DNA from: Streptomyces sp. SA15
GTDB lineage: Bacteria; Actinomycetota; Actinomycetes; Streptomycetales; Streptomycetaceae
Reading direction: 5' to 3'
Length of the DNA: 64,000 nt
NCBI RefSeq assembly: GCF_002291145.1
Contig: NZ_NTGE01000073.1
Coordinates: 101,770 to 165,769, forward strand
Position 1 is the stretch's first letter; every line of letters begins with the position of its first letter. Under the pieces are notes generated by a model. It ran no database searches. It saw nothing but the letters and a program-made list of their open reading frames with translations, and was not told the DNA's origin. Shown piece by piece: positions 40,941-49,486 of this stretch. The translations under genes were made by a program, and so were the position numbers.

Positions 40941-42319
40941 CCACCGAGACCGAGATGTGGGCCCCCGACGAGGCCGTCGCCGATGCCGGCCCGCGCCCAC
41001 CGGAGCGGCCCCGCGACGTCGAAGCCGAACGCGTCCTCGTCGCCACCGCCATGCAGCAACCCAACGTCGTCGACGAACTCGGCGCCGAAGGCTTCGACCC
41101 CGCCGACATCACCACCGACGCCTACCGGTGGATCTGGTGGGCCGTCGAAGAACTCCGCTCCGACCTCCGCGACGGCGAAATCCGCTGGGTCCCCATCGCC
41201 CGCCAACTCGAAACCTGGCACGCCGACGGCCGCATGCCCACACGCCCCCTCGCCGAATCGCAACTCTCCGAGCTCTACAGCCAAGCCCACCCCGGAGCCG
41301 CCGCCTGGTACGCGGCCCGCGTCACCAAAAAGGCCGTCGCCGCCCGCGTCGTCGCACTCGGCTACGACGCCATCCTCAAAGGCGCCTCGCCGGCCTTCGA
41401 CGAAGACGCCGACGTCGCCGCCATCCAGGCCGACCTCGACGGGGCAGTCCGCGCCCCCGACGACGCCAGCCTGGCCGCGATCGGCGACCTCCTCGGCGAC
41501 AGCCTCATCCGCGCCGTCACCCCGCCCACCAACGAACAGCGCATCCTCACCGGGTTCATGGACCTCGACAGCCTGTTCTGCGGCGGCTGGGCGCCCGGGC
41601 AGCTCGTCGTCATCGGCGCCCGACCCGCCATGGGCAAGTCCACGCTCGCCGCGGACTTCGCCCGAGGCGCCGCCATCCGCAACAAGATCCCCACCCTGTT
41701 CGAGTCGCTCGAGATGGGCAAAGACGAACTGTCCGACCGGATCCTGTGCGCCGAAGCCCGCATCCCGCACCACCACTTGAAGCAGGGCGTCGTCTCCGAC
41801 GCCGACATGGCCAAAGCCGCCCGCCGCGCCCCCGACATTGCCGCCGCACCCCTGTGGATCAACGACGGGGCGCTGCTGTCCCTGCCGATGCTCCGCGGCC
41901 GGATCCGCAACCTTGTTCGCACCCAGGGCCTTCGGCTCGTCATCGTCGACTACCTGCAGCTCATGCAAGCACCCAAGGCCGAGTCCCGGCAGCAGGCCGT
42001 CGCCGAGATCTCCCGGAACCTGAAGCTGATCGCCAAGGACTTCCAGATCACCGTGATCGTGCTGTGCCAGCTCAACCGCGGGCCGGAGCAGCGGCAGGAG
42101 AAGAAGCCGATGGTGTCCGACCTCCGCGAGTCGGGGGCGATCGAGCAGGACGCCGACATCGTCATCCTTCTGCACCGCGAAGACGCCTACGACAAGGAAT
42201 CCCCACGAGCGGGCGAAGCCGACCTGATCGTCGGCAAGCACCGTGGGGGCCCCACCGCAACGATCACGTGCGCTTTCCAGGGCCACTTTGCCCGCTTCTG
42301 TGACATGGCGGTGGCCTGA
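40937..42319 (+). CDS. Replicative DnaB-like helicase
   Basis: The 460-residue GTG-started product has the DnaB N-terminal domain (VEAERVLVATAMQQPNVVDE, about 28-130) and a RecA-type helicase domain with Walker A GARPAMGKST (227-236), DnaB motif H2 LVIVDYLQLM, and the DLRESGAIEQDADIVILLHR segment. It would unwind DNA at the fork. It follows the loader with a 4-bp overlap, giving an initiator-loader-helicase operon like those of large temperate phages. Confidence 0.92.
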   Translation: MTTETEMWAPDEAVADAGPRPPERPRDVEAERVLVATAMQQPNVVDELGAEGFDPADITTDAYRWIWWAVEELRSDLRDGEIRWVPIARQLETWHADGRMPTRPLAESQLSELYSQAHPGAAAWYAARVTKKAVAARVVALGYDAILKGASPAFDEDADVAAIQADLDGAVRAPDDASLAAIGDLLGDSLIRAVTPPTNEQRILTGFMDLDSLFCGGWAPGQLVVIGARPAMGKSTLAADFARGAAIRNKIPTLFESLEMGKDELSDRILCAEARIPHHHLKQGVVSDADMAKAARRAPDIAAAPLWINDGALLSLPMLRGRIRNLVRTQGLRLVIVDYLQLMQAPKAESRQQAVAEISRNLKLIAKDFQITVIVLCQLNRGPEQRQEKKPMVSDLRESGAIEQDADIVILLHREDAYDKESPRAGEADLIVGKHRGGPTATITCAFQGHFARFCDMAVA

Positions 42320-42594
42320 TGAACGATCTCAGCGCCGAAGACATCGCCGCCCTCCGAGCCGACGGCGACCTCGAGGGCTACCTCCGCAGCCTCATCGGCC
42401 GGCCCGCCAAGGCAGCCCCCAAGCCCGCCCTGGCCGCGGTCCCCGATCCCGGCTACCGGATCGCCCACGTCGGCGGCTGGCCGTTGGGCACCGCCGCGAC
42501 CGGCCCGACTCCGCCGCCTGACGTGTGCACGTGCGCGAAGTGTGGCGGCAACGCGGCCAGCCCGACGCCGCACCGGAACCCGGAGGCCGCCTGA
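42319..42594 (+). CDS. Small hypothetical protein with C-terminal Cys motif
   Basis: The 91-residue product has an acidic helical N-terminus (LSAEDIAALRADGDLEGYLR) and a C-terminal CTCAKCGG zinc-knuckle-like motif. It overlaps the helicase stop and the next start (TGATG). Function unknown. Confidence 0.7.
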   Translation: MNDLSAEDIAALRADGDLEGYLRSLIGRPAKAAPKPALAAVPDPGYRIAHVGGWPLGTAATGPTPPPDVCTCAKCGGNAASPTPHRNPEAA

Positions 42595-42815
42595 TGTCCG
42601 CCGACCGTCCGAAGTGCCTGGGTCGTTGCGGGCGCCGTCTGACGAACCCCGTCTCGATCGCCCGCGGCTATGGCAAGACCTGTGCCGAACGCCTCGGCAT
42701 CGACACCAGCCCCCCACCGACAGCCCGCACCCCGACCGCCGCCCCGGTCGCGCTCCACCCCGGCCAGACCGAACTGCCCCTCCAACCCTTCCAACCCACT
42801 TTGGAGAGCCTCTGA
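42594..42815 (+). CDS. Small zinc-binding protein (DUF6011-like)
   Basis: The 73-residue product has CLGRCGRRLTNPVSIARGYG then KTCAE, a C-x3-C...C pattern seen in DUF6011-like phage and actinobacterial proteins. The C-terminus is Pro/Thr-rich and disordered. Function unknown. Confidence 0.65.
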   Translation: MSADRPKCLGRCGRRLTNPVSIARGYGKTCAERLGIDTSPPPTARTPTAAPVALHPGQTELPLQPFQPTLESL

Positions 42816-43219
42816 TGCCGATCCGACTCCAGCGCAAGCGCACCGCTGGCTGGCGTGCAGCCGACGCCTGCACCAACCCGAACGGCTACGTGTTCGTCGG
42901 CCGTGGCTCCGGCTACGGCAACACCTGGAAGGTCGGCGACACCGCCTGGACCGTGCTGCCCGGCGGGTGGATCGACAAGCGCCCGCACGAGCCGCTCACC
43001 CGCGAGCAGGCCATCGCCTCCTTCCGTAACGCGCGCACCCACGATGTGGAGTTCCTGCGGCAGATCCGCAAGGACCTGGCCGGACGGGACCTCATGTGCT
43101 GGTGCCGACTCGACCAGCCCTGCCACGCCGACTGGCTGCTGGAAGTCGCCAACAGCCCGTTGCCCGTCGAGGCGTTCGTCGACCGCAGCCCGAAGCCCGG
43201 CTTCCTCGCCGCCGCCTAA
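42815..43219 (+). CDS. DUF4326 domain protein
   Basis: The 134-residue product carries the DUF4326 pattern: YVFVGRGSGYGNTWKVGD, TREQAIASFRNA, then DLAGRDLMCWCRLDQPCHAD with the conserved Cys pair. The family is widespread in phages and actinobacteria; its role is unproven, perhaps nucleotide or nucleic-acid related. The start overlaps the upstream stop. Confidence 0.8.
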   Translation: MPIRLQRKRTAGWRAADACTNPNGYVFVGRGSGYGNTWKVGDTAWTVLPGGWIDKRPHEPLTREQAIASFRNARTHDVEFLRQIRKDLAGRDLMCWCRLDQPCHADWLLEVANSPLPVEAFVDRSPKPGFLAAA

Positions 43220-43293
43220 GCCCCGCCCGGGCGCGCGTTGACCTGCGCCCGCACAACCCCACGAAGCATCCCCGCCAACCAGACAGGACCGAC

Positions 43294-43896
43294 ATGACCC
43301 GGCAGCAGCCACTCACCGACGAACAGCTCAACGCCATCGACGCCCGCTCCAACGCCGCCACCAAGGGGCCGTGGACGGCCTGGGCCGAGACCTACCCGCA
43401 CCTCGTGCTCCAAGGGCCCAAGGGCGTGCACCCGTCCGACGCTGAGGGGATCGTCTCGACGAACCTGGCCGTCAACGAGGGCGTCGACGCTGAGTTCATC
43501 GCTCACGCCCGGGAGGACGTGCCCGCGCTGCTCGACGAAGTCCGCCGCCTCCGCGCCGAGCTGGCCCGCCGCGTGCAGTGCAACGACTGCGGCGCGGTCG
43601 GCGAGATCTTCACTGGCGACGACGGACACGCCTACCTCGACCCGAGCGGCCAGATTGGTCACCGCTCCGCCTCTGCCGTGGGGGGCCAGGCGCTCACGGC
43701 GTTCTTCGCCGCCCAGCAGGACGGGGGCGAGATGGCCGAGAGGCTCACCGGCACCCGACCGTGCGGGCACGACGACTACCACGACCCGCACGAGTGGGCT
43801 GAGCGTCCGGGCGTCTGGTGCCCCGGCCACAGCTGCGACGAGCCCGCCACCGCGTCCGGTCCGCAGGTCGCCGCCAGCGAGGAGACGAACCGATGA
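43294..43896 (+). CDS. Hypothetical protein with zinc-binding motifs
   Basis: The 200-residue product has an N-terminal part resembling ead/Ea22-like phage proteins (LTDEQLNAIDARSNAATKGP, then AHAREDVPALLDEVRRLRAE). After a short coiled coil it carries several Cys/His pairs (RVQCNDCGAVGEI, RPCGHDDYHDPHEW). The 73-bp region before it has no gene. Function unknown. Confidence 0.7.
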   Translation: MTRQQPLTDEQLNAIDARSNAATKGPWTAWAETYPHLVLQGPKGVHPSDAEGIVSTNLAVNEGVDAEFIAHAREDVPALLDEVRRLRAELARRVQCNDCGAVGEIFTGDDGHAYLDPSGQIGHRSASAVGGQALTAFFAAQQDGGEMAERLTGTRPCGHDDYHDPHEWAERPGVWCPGHSCDEPATASGPQVAASEETNR

Positions 43897-44075
43897 CGGT
43901 TGCCGTGTACCGCCGCCTCTGGTGCGACCACAAGCCCTGCGGGTCGTGGCACGGCCCCGCCGACCTCCCCGGCGAGACAGCCGCCGAGCTCCGCCGGACC
44001 GCCCGTTCCGCTGGCTGGCGCCGGAAGAACGGCAAGGACCTCTGCCCCGACCACGCCGCCGGGGGGACGCGATGA
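43893..44075 (+). CDS. Small zinc-binding hypothetical protein
   Basis: The 60-residue product has CDHKPCGSWHGP and KDLCPDHAA Cys/His motifs. It overlaps the upstream stop and the next start. Function unknown. Confidence 0.65.
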   Translation: MTVAVYRRLWCDHKPCGSWHGPADLPGETAAELRRTARSAGWRRKNGKDLCPDHAAGGTR

Positions 44076-44278
44076 CCGCCGCCACACCGTGCCCGTCCTG
44101 CCGCACCCGCACCAAAGGCCCCGGCAAGTACCTCTGCGGCACATGCTGGTACGCCCTCAACCCCGCCGCCCGCCGCGCCCTGTCCCGCAGCGACTCTCGC
44201 GCGTTCGCCCGCCTGCGGGAGCTGCACGCGCAACTCGACGCAGGGACGCCTCTGCTCGACGTCCGCATCACAGCCTGA
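44072..44278 (+). CDS. Small zinc-ribbon protein
   Basis: The 68-residue product has a four-cysteine ribbon (TPCPSCRTRTKGPGKYLCGT then CWYAL) followed by a basic helical tail. Function unknown; it is coupled to the gene before it. Confidence 0.68.
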   Translation: MTAATPCPSCRTRTKGPGKYLCGTCWYALNPAARRALSRSDSRAFARLRELHAQLDAGTPLLDVRITA

Positions 44279-44362
44279 GCCCGCGCTCACCCCGTGACCA
44301 GCACCCGCTGTCAGTGCCACCCCCTACCGTCCCAACACACCACAAACCAGGAAAGAATAACC

Positions 44363-44737
44363 ATGACCAAGCCCCGCTGGAAGTCCCGCATCCGCTGGAA
44401 CGACGGCCGCGCCACCCACGACGGCCGCAACTACCTGCTCTGGTCCCACGGCTACGAAAACGGCTACAGCAGCAGCGGCGAACAGCTCTACTCCCGGCAC
44501 GACGCCTGGCACCTGCACGAGGTCCTCAACAACAACCAGCCCGACCCGCGGCCGATGAGCAACGCACTCAGCCGCAACCAGCGGCAGGCGGCGCGGCTGG
44601 CGGAGCTGTGGATCCTCGGCTGGCGGCCGGCGCCCGGCTACCGGTTCGCGGAGTACGGCTACCGGGAGATGTGGCGTGCCCCGGACGAGGCGCTGCACCC
44701 GATCGCGGATGTGCTGTCCGGTGCCATCCCGCACTGA
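44363..44737 (+). CDS. Hypothetical protein
   Basis: The 124-residue product is tryptophan- and tyrosine-rich (RWKSRIRWNDGRATHDGRNY, then WILGWRPAPGYRFAEYGYRE). The ATG follows AGGAAAG. A 12-bp hairpin lies downstream. No family is recognised. Confidence 0.65.
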   Translation: MTKPRWKSRIRWNDGRATHDGRNYLLWSHGYENGYSSSGEQLYSRHDAWHLHEVLNNNQPDPRPMSNALSRNQRQAARLAELWILGWRPAPGYRFAEYGYREMWRAPDEALHPIADVLSGAIPH

Positions 44738-44749
44738 CCCGCCCCTGGA

Positions 44750-44780
44750 CCGGCCGCCGCGCTCGAACCGCGGCGGCCGG
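44750..44780. terminator. Intergenic hairpin
   Basis: CCGGCCGCCGCG (44750-44761) and CGCGGCGGCCGG (44769-44780) form a perfect 12-bp stem with a 7-nt loop. Confidence 0.65.
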
Positions 44781-44806
44781 CGCCCCGACCCTCTCAGGAG
44801 CAGACC

Positions 44807-45703
44807 ATGACCAACAACCCGCCCCGCCCCGAAGTCGACGACCCCCGCGTCGTCGCCCTCGCCAAAGCCCGCCAGCAGCGCGCCCGGATCGTTGCCGCGA
44901 TCAAGACGTCGCCGTTCGAGGAACTCCGCACCGTCGACTATTCGCCGAACGGCCCACTTCAGATCACCATCGAGGTCGAGGCGCTCGCGGACGCGCTGCT
45001 GCCTGTGGTGTCGCCCCCGCCCGCCACACGAGCCGACGACCAGACCGCACTCCGCGACCGCATCGCCGAGTTGGAGCACAGCCTGGCCACTGCCGAGCGC
45101 ATCCGTGAGAACGCGGACTTCCACCTCGGGCAGGAGATGGCACGCCGCCAGCTCGCCGAGAAGGAGGCCGCCCGCCTTTCCGCCGACCGGGCCGCCGTCC
45201 TCAACGCTGCCGCGCAGCACCTGTACACGGCGCTGTTCCCGGCGGTCTACGACGACATGGGCCAGAAGGCTGCGGAGGGCGTCAACCGCGCCGTGTCTGA
45301 GCTGCGCCGTATGGCCGACGAGGCGCAGCCCGAGTGCCCCGCGTCGATCTCCGGCAACTGCCTGCGCGAGTCCCAGTCCGAGACCGCGTGCGACACCGAG
45401 GCGGGCGAGTGCGTACACGGCGGACAGCCCGCCGCCGAGGCGCAGCCCACCACCAAGCCCGAGGACGAGCCCACCGAGTCGGTGATCTACGAAGTCGTCG
45501 GCGACTGGGGCGTCGACAGCGCAGACAGCGCCGCAGGCGCGCGAGCTGCCGTCACCAAGTGGCTACGGGCGTATCCGAAGTGCGGGGCGTATGCGCAGCA
45601 GCGGATCGTCCGCGAGTGGCCGGACGGGTCGGAGTTCTACGGCCCGTGGACCGACCTGCCCGTCGAGCCCGCTGCTGGGGCGCGGCACGACGAGGAGGCC
45701 TGA
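44807..45703 (+). CDS. Coiled-coil hypothetical protein
   Basis: The 298-residue product has a central coiled coil (LRDRIAELEHSLATAERIRE, about 88-145) and a C-terminal domain with YEVVGDWGVDSADSAAGARA and EWPDGSEFYGPWTDLP. It resembles phage early proteins of the Ea22 kind in layout only. Function unknown. Confidence 0.65.
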   Translation: MTNNPPRPEVDDPRVVALAKARQQRARIVAAIKTSPFEELRTVDYSPNGPLQITIEVEALADALLPVVSPPPATRADDQTALRDRIAELEHSLATAERIRENADFHLGQEMARRQLAEKEAARLSADRAAVLNAAAQHLYTALFPAVYDDMGQKAAEGVNRAVSELRRMADEAQPECPASISGNCLRESQSETACDTEAGECVHGGQPAAEAQPTTKPEDEPTESVIYEVVGDWGVDSADSAAGARAAVTKWLRAYPKCGAYAQQRIVREWPDGSEFYGPWTDLPVEPAAGARHDEEA

Positions 45704-45705
45704 CC

Positions 45706-46062
45706 GTGGCCGACGACTCCACCCCGCTCCGCGACCAGATCCGCGCCACGATCAAAGCGGCTGGCCTCAAGCAGATCTGGATCGCCCAGCAACTCGGCAT
45801 CAGCCAGAAGCACCTCAGCCAGATGCTCACCGGCCGCGTCGCGCTCACCCTCGACTGGGCGCAGCGCATCGCAGGCCTGTGTGGCTACAAGGTCACCGTC
45901 GTGGTCGAGCCTGTGGCCGCATGGGAGCGAGAGCGTCAGCGGGCCGAGACGGCTGAGGCGGCGCTGCGGGATGTCCTTGGGGTGGCCGAGGTGATCGAGG
46001 CGAACGGCATCGGCTGGGCCGCCGACTCGGTACGCCGCGCTGTGAAGGGCGAGATCTCGTGA
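45706..46062 (+). CDS. XRE-family HTH protein
   Basis: The 118-residue GTG-started product has an HTH: IRATIKAAGLKQIWIAQQLG, then ISQKHLSQMLTGRVALTLDW. A helical C-terminus follows (AETAEAALRDVLGVAEVIEA). It may regulate late parts of the element. Its end overlaps the next frame (GTGA). Confidence 0.75.
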   Translation: MADDSTPLRDQIRATIKAAGLKQIWIAQQLGISQKHLSQMLTGRVALTLDWAQRIAGLCGYKVTVVVEPVAAWERERQRAETAEAALRDVLGVAEVIEANGIGWAADSVRRAVKGEIS

Positions 46063-46451
46063 TCGGGATGCTCGCGTATCTCGCGCTCGTGGTCGCGATC
46101 CCCGCGCTGCTGTGCGGGCATCAGGGGCAGGACTTCCCGCCCGCACGGTGGCTCCGGGCGGGGAGGGGCCGTGAGCGCGGCTGTGCGCCCGCTGGGGCGC
46201 CTCAGAGCCCATCTCAGGACTCGCGTCCTCGCGCACGCTCCTGGGGCCTCACAGACGCCGTCACGCCCCTCGTGGGCCCGAACCGACAAGGAAGCCGCAT
46301 GACCCGCATCGCCATCGAGATCACCGTCGACATCAGCGACCTCGCCACCGAGGACGAAGCCGACGAGATCCGCGCCCGCATCGAAGAAGCCACCGCCGAG
46401 TGGAAACCCACCGTCACCGCCACCACCCGCGAGTACGGGAGCCACGCCTAA
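46059..46451 (+). CDS. Hypothetical protein, possible two-part frame
   Basis: From GTG 46059 the frame encodes a short membrane helix (GMLAYLALVVAIPALLCG), an Arg/Pro-rich linker and a compact acidic domain (RIAIEITVDISDLATEDEAD). An internal ATG at 46299 with AAGGAAG upstream would give the acidic 50-residue protein alone. The GTGA overlap supports translation from 46059, so both products are possible. Confidence 0.5.
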   Translation: MIGMLAYLALVVAIPALLCGHQGQDFPPARWLRAGRGRERGCAPAGAPQSPSQDSRPRARSWGLTDAVTPLVGPNRQGSRMTRIAIEITVDISDLATEDEADEIRARIEEATAEWKPTVTATTREYGSHA

Positions 46452-46720
46452 TGCCCCTCACCCCGGTCACCGTGCACGCCCTCACCTGCGACGCCTGCAA
46501 CACCGTGTTCGACGACGAGGAAGGCGGCACCCTCTTCGCCACCCCCGCCGACGCCAACACCGCCGCCCGAGCCTCCGGCTGGACTGTCCTCGGCGACGAG
46601 TACCTGTGCCACATCCGCGACGAGACACACCAGGCGCTCATCGACGAGCACCTGCCGCCCGAGCCCGTCATGCAGGCGCCCGGCCAACTCGCCCTCGACG
46701 GCAGCGAAGAACCCGCCTGA
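46451..46720 (+). CDS. Small zinc-binding hypothetical protein
   Basis: The 89-residue product has a CDACNTVFDDEEGG motif with later Cys/His residues (GDEYLCHIRDETHQ). The start overlaps the upstream TAA (TAATG). A hairpin follows. Function unknown. Confidence 0.7.
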   Translation: MPLTPVTVHALTCDACNTVFDDEEGGTLFATPADANTAARASGWTVLGDEYLCHIRDETHQALIDEHLPPEPVMQAPGQLALDGSEEPA

Positions 46721-46729
46721 CCGTCCCTC

Positions 46730-46756
46730 GTGCCGGGCCCACACCAGGCCCGGCAC
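46730..46756. terminator. Intergenic hairpin
   Basis: GTGCCGGGCC (46730-46739) and GGCCCGGCAC (46747-46756) form a perfect 10-bp stem with a 7-nt loop. Confidence 0.6.
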
Positions 46757-46785
46757 CCCACCAGCCACGACCACCGGAGACACAC

Positions 46786-47094
46786 GTGACCGACCAGCCC
46801 CGCGAACGACACACCCGCCGCCACGCCCAGGGATTTCGCCCGACTACCCCGCCTACGGACAACCGCCCTTACCGCCGCGCATCGGAAAGCGGCGGCAGCA
46901 CCATGCGCACCCACACCCTCGACGCCACGCAGACCTGGCGGCAGATCGGCTGGCACGGCCAGACCGGCGCCTTCTACGCCCTCGACGAGAAGCCCTCCAA
47001 CCACGAACCCGGCAGCTGGAGCCCGCTGTGGCTGCTCGTCGACAACGAGCCGCCGATCCTCCCCGACGAAGACGACTCGGAGGCGCAGCGATGA
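46786..47094 (+). CDS. Small hypothetical protein
   Basis: The 102-residue GTG-started product has a basic N-terminal part (RERHTRRHAQGFRPT), then TWRQIGWHGQTGAFYALDEK and an acidic tail. An internal ATG (46903) could be the true start of the second part. Function unknown. Confidence 0.55.
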   Translation: MTDQPRERHTRRHAQGFRPTTPPTDNRPYRRASESGGSTMRTHTLDATQTWRQIGWHGQTGAFYALDEKPSNHEPGSWSPLWLLVDNEPPILPDEDDSEAQR

Positions 47095-47276
47095 CCACGG
47101 CCGCCGACAACCACCCCGACTGCGAACCCGCCTGGACCGACGACTACCAACCCAGCGACCACACCCCCACCCGGTTCGACCTCCGCCAGCACGAGATGCG
47201 CGACCTCCGCGACCAAGGCCCCGGCCCCGTCGCCCTCTGGACCGCCGACACCCTGCCCACCGGGGAGTACCTGTGA
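47091..47276 (+). CDS. Small hypothetical protein
   Basis: The 61-residue acidic product includes PDCEPAWTDDYQPSDHTPTR and QHEMRDLRDQGPGPV. It is coupled to the gene before it (ATGA). The 132 bp that follow show no convincing gene. Function unknown. Confidence 0.6.
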   Translation: MTTAADNHPDCEPAWTDDYQPSDHTPTRFDLRQHEMRDLRDQGPGPVALWTADTLPTGEYL

Positions 47277-47408
47277 CCGGCCGCCCGTCCCTGCCGCACG
47301 TGCAGCCCACCGCCCGCATGTGGACGATCCTGCGCCGCTGCTACGCCAGCCAGAGCCGGCCGCCGTCCTCGGCCGCGCACTCCACACCACCCAGACCCAG
47401 GAGTAGCC

Positions 47409-47684
47409 GTGCACTACCAACTCCGCGCCGTAGACATCGCCCGCACCCTCACCGCCCGAGGCCACACCAACTCCCTGACCGGACCCACCTGGCGGCCCGG
47501 CCACCGCTCCACCCAAGCCAGCCCCAAAACCGTCCGCCTCTGGCACGACGGCCTCGACGAAGCCGCCCACCTCGACCGATACGCCGCCGCGCTCCAGGCC
47601 GCGGGGTACACCGTCGCCGCCGAACGCCCGGCCGGGAAACGGCCATGCCTCCGGGTCACCAAGCAGACCAAGGAGCCGTCGTGA
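47409..47684 (+). CDS. Small hypothetical protein
   Basis: The 91-residue GTG-started product includes LRAVDIARTLTARGHTNSLT and KTVRLWHDGLDEAAHLDRYA, possibly a DNA-associated fold. AGGAG lies 5 nt before the start. It overlaps the next gene (GTGA). Confidence 0.65.
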   Translation: MHYQLRAVDIARTLTARGHTNSLTGPTWRPGHRSTQASPKTVRLWHDGLDEAAHLDRYAAALQAAGYTVAAERPAGKRPCLRVTKQTKEPS

Positions 47685-47866
47685 GCCGAACCCCGCTCCG
47701 CTGGATCCCGGACGACGGAAGCGCCGCCATCCTCGCCGCCTACGCCCGCCGCCGGGAGCCGCTGCGGTCCGTCCTCCGCCGCGCCCTGATCCTCCTTGCC
47801 CAAGCCGACGGCATCCTCGATGGGCGTGGGCGCGTCCGCCAGCCCGGACCCGGGCGGACACCGTGA
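47681..47866 (+). CDS. Small basic hypothetical protein
   Basis: The 61-residue GTG-started product is basic (PLRWIPDDGSAAILAAYARR, then REPLRSVLRRALILL). It overlaps both neighbours. The same frame is open back to 47273, but that extension would cover the gene at 47409-47684, so the short start is preferred. Confidence 0.6.
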   Translation: MSRTPLRWIPDDGSAAILAAYARRREPLRSVLRRALILLAQADGILDGRGRVRQPGPGRTP

Positions 47867-48129
47867 GAGGCCTGCCCGCCGACCGCCCGCTGGTCACGGC
47901 CCGTCGGCTCGAGGTCCTCCGCCTGGCCGCGAACGGCCACACCAACGCCGAGATCGCTCGGAAGCTGTTCATAGCCGAGGACTCGGTGAAGTCCCACATG
48001 CGGCTGGCCTACGAGCAGTTGGGCGCCCGCGACCGCACCCACGCCATCGCTGTCTGCCTAGTCCGCGGGCTCATCCACCCGCACGAGATCCAGCTCTGCC
48101 CGCCACGCACGAAGGAGACCACCGCATGA
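47863..48129 (+). CDS. LuxR-type HTH protein
   Basis: The 88-residue GTG-started product is a stand-alone LuxR/GerE DNA-binding domain: RLEVLRLAANGHTNAEIARK, then LFIAEDSVKSHMRLAYEQLG. It has no receiver domain. It may regulate element genes. It is coupled to both neighbours. Confidence 0.82.
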   Translation: MRGLPADRPLVTARRLEVLRLAANGHTNAEIARKLFIAEDSVKSHMRLAYEQLGARDRTHAIAVCLVRGLIHPHEIQLCPPRTKETTA

Positions 48130-48686
48130 CCGCGCCGCCGACCACGGCCCGCAAGGACGCCGCCCTCCGCGACCTGCACGCCGCCCTCACCCGGATCCGC
48201 AACCTTGACCGCGTCCCGCCACAGGCCGACCCGGACAGCGACACCGGGCGGGCCTACGCGCAGGGCTGGCAGGCCGCACTCGCAGCCGTCGACACGGCGC
48301 TCCTCGACGTGCCCACGTGCCCGCAGGAGGCGCCAGACGGCCCCAGGAGCGGCCCGCAGGTCCCGAACCGGCATCCGGCGGCCCCGGAGGGGCGGAACGG
48401 CGCCCAGACGCACGCTCAGCGCTTCGGCGACGTCCAAGGCCGCTGCCCCGCCTGCGGAGGATCCAGCCTGTTCCTCGCCGAGGGTGGCTACATCACCTGC
48501 GCCCGCCTCGACTGCCCCAACCCCGACGTCGCCAGCCAGCTACTCGAACGGCAGCCGCTCGCCACCGGGGAGTGGCTGCGCACCGGCACCCGCGACCTGG
48601 CCATCCCCGCCCACGACACCGGGCCCACCGTCCGCGAGTGCGCCGCCGATGATCGGCGGTGGCCGCTACAGAAGGAGGGCTCATGA
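48126..48686 (+). CDS. DUF6085 family protein
   Basis: The 186-residue product has an N-terminal helical part (RKDAALRDLHAALTRIRNLD) and a C-terminal zinc-binding module (GRCPACGGSSLFLAEGGYIT, then CARLDCPNPDVASQLL). That module is the DUF6085 signature of actinobacterial and phage proteins. Function unknown. Confidence 0.78.
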   Translation: MTAPPTTARKDAALRDLHAALTRIRNLDRVPPQADPDSDTGRAYAQGWQAALAAVDTALLDVPTCPQEAPDGPRSGPQVPNRHPAAPEGRNGAQTHAQRFGDVQGRCPACGGSSLFLAEGGYITCARLDCPNPDVASQLLERQPLATGEWLRTGTRDLAIPAHDTGPTVRECAADDRRWPLQKEGS

Positions 48687-48871
48687 GCAGCGAGGAACTC
48701 CCACGGTTCGTCTACCTGCACTGCAGCCGCTGCAACGCATGGCTCACCATGTTCGGCCTGCCCAGCCAAACCGAACCCAAGCTCGAAGCAGCCGCACCCA
48801 ACCAGGGATGGGTGCGGCGCGGCGACGGCAGCTGGCTGTGCGACGAACACGCACCGAAAGCCCAGCCATGA
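48683..48871 (+). CDS. Small zinc-binding protein
   Basis: The 62-residue product has YLHCSRCNAWLTMFG and WLCDEHAPK, a C-x2-C...C-x2-H pattern. It is coupled to neighbours by ATGA overlaps. Function unknown. Confidence 0.65.
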   Translation: MSSEELPRFVYLHCSRCNAWLTMFGLPSQTEPKLEAAAPNQGWVRRGDGSWLCDEHAPKAQP

Positions 48872-48984
48872 CCTGGCGGCTCCTCGCCGCCACGCCCGCC
48901 GCCGGCCTGGCCGCCAACGCCGCGCTCGCCTGGCACGACTGGCGGGCACGGAAACGGCGGCGAAGACGCAGGCCAGCGCCATGA
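48868..48984 (+). CDS. Tiny basic protein
   Basis: The 38-residue product has a short apolar helix (WRLLAATPAAGLAANAALAW) and a poly-Arg tail (RARKRRRRRRP). Support is the ATGA overlap only. It is the last plus-strand gene before the minus-strand block. Confidence 0.45.
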   Translation: MTWRLLAATPAAGLAANAALAWHDWRARKRRRRRRPAP

Positions 48985-49015
48985 CGACTCCGATTCGGCC
49001 GAGTGGGGCCCTTCG

Positions 49016-49486
49016 CTACGTGTTCCTCAGCGTGGAGGGATAGACCTCATGCCTCGGATCCCACCACACCACGTGGAAGACGTTCCCTTCCAGGAAGCCG
49101 TACAGACGCTGTAAGCCCGTGAACTCAAGGCGTTGGATCTTCGTCATGTCGTCCCGGCGTATCGCCGTCAAGCGATCCAGAGCGTCCTTGCACAGGCCGC
49201 CCGGGAGGTCGTACTCCTTGAACAGTCTGCGAGTGCCTCGAAGCTCTGACACCGTCATCGACTCGCAGTCCGCCAGCTTCCGCAGCACCTCGCACAGCAC
49301 AGCCGGCTCCATGCCCTCGAAGCCCCACCGGCCGTCGTGATCGACGTGCGTAAAGCGCCAACACAGGCGATCCCCTGAGCTGTCCGAGCCAGGCAGCAGC
49401 GATGATGGATTACCAGTCCGCTTACCGACCGCGACACCGCCAGGCGGCAGAGCCAGTTTCTTCTGCGCCTTCCCCCGCTTGCTCAC
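49016..49486 (-). CDS. Putative toxin of a Panacea-type toxin-antitoxin pair
   Basis: The 156-residue GTG-started product begins directly after the Panacea-domain gene stop (TGA-GTG, no gap). It has a basic N-terminus, a central helical region (VLCEVLRKLADCESMTVSEL) and a C-terminal EGNVFHVVWWDPRHEVYPST, a pattern seen in proteins encoded beside antitoxins. I do not recognise a catalytic family. The toxin role is inferred from linkage to a PanA-like protein. Confidence 0.6.
   Translation of the reverse strand: MSKRGKAQKKLALPPGGVAVGKRTGNPSSLLPGSDSSGDRLCWRFTHVDHDGRWGFEGMEPAVLCEVLRKLADCESMTVSELRGTRRLFKEYDLPGGLCKDALDRLTAIRRDDMTKIQRLEFTGLQRLYGFLEGNVFHVVWWDPRHEVYPSTLRNT

Noticed and set aside
40784..42286. 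500-codon minus-strand frame opposite the DnaB-like helicase
   Set aside because: Low-complexity antisense shadow; the helicase motifs are unambiguous.
47273..47680. Extension of the small gene at 47681 back to 47273
   Set aside because: It would fully overlap the better-supported gene at 47409-47684 and translates to Arg/Pro/Ser-rich filler.
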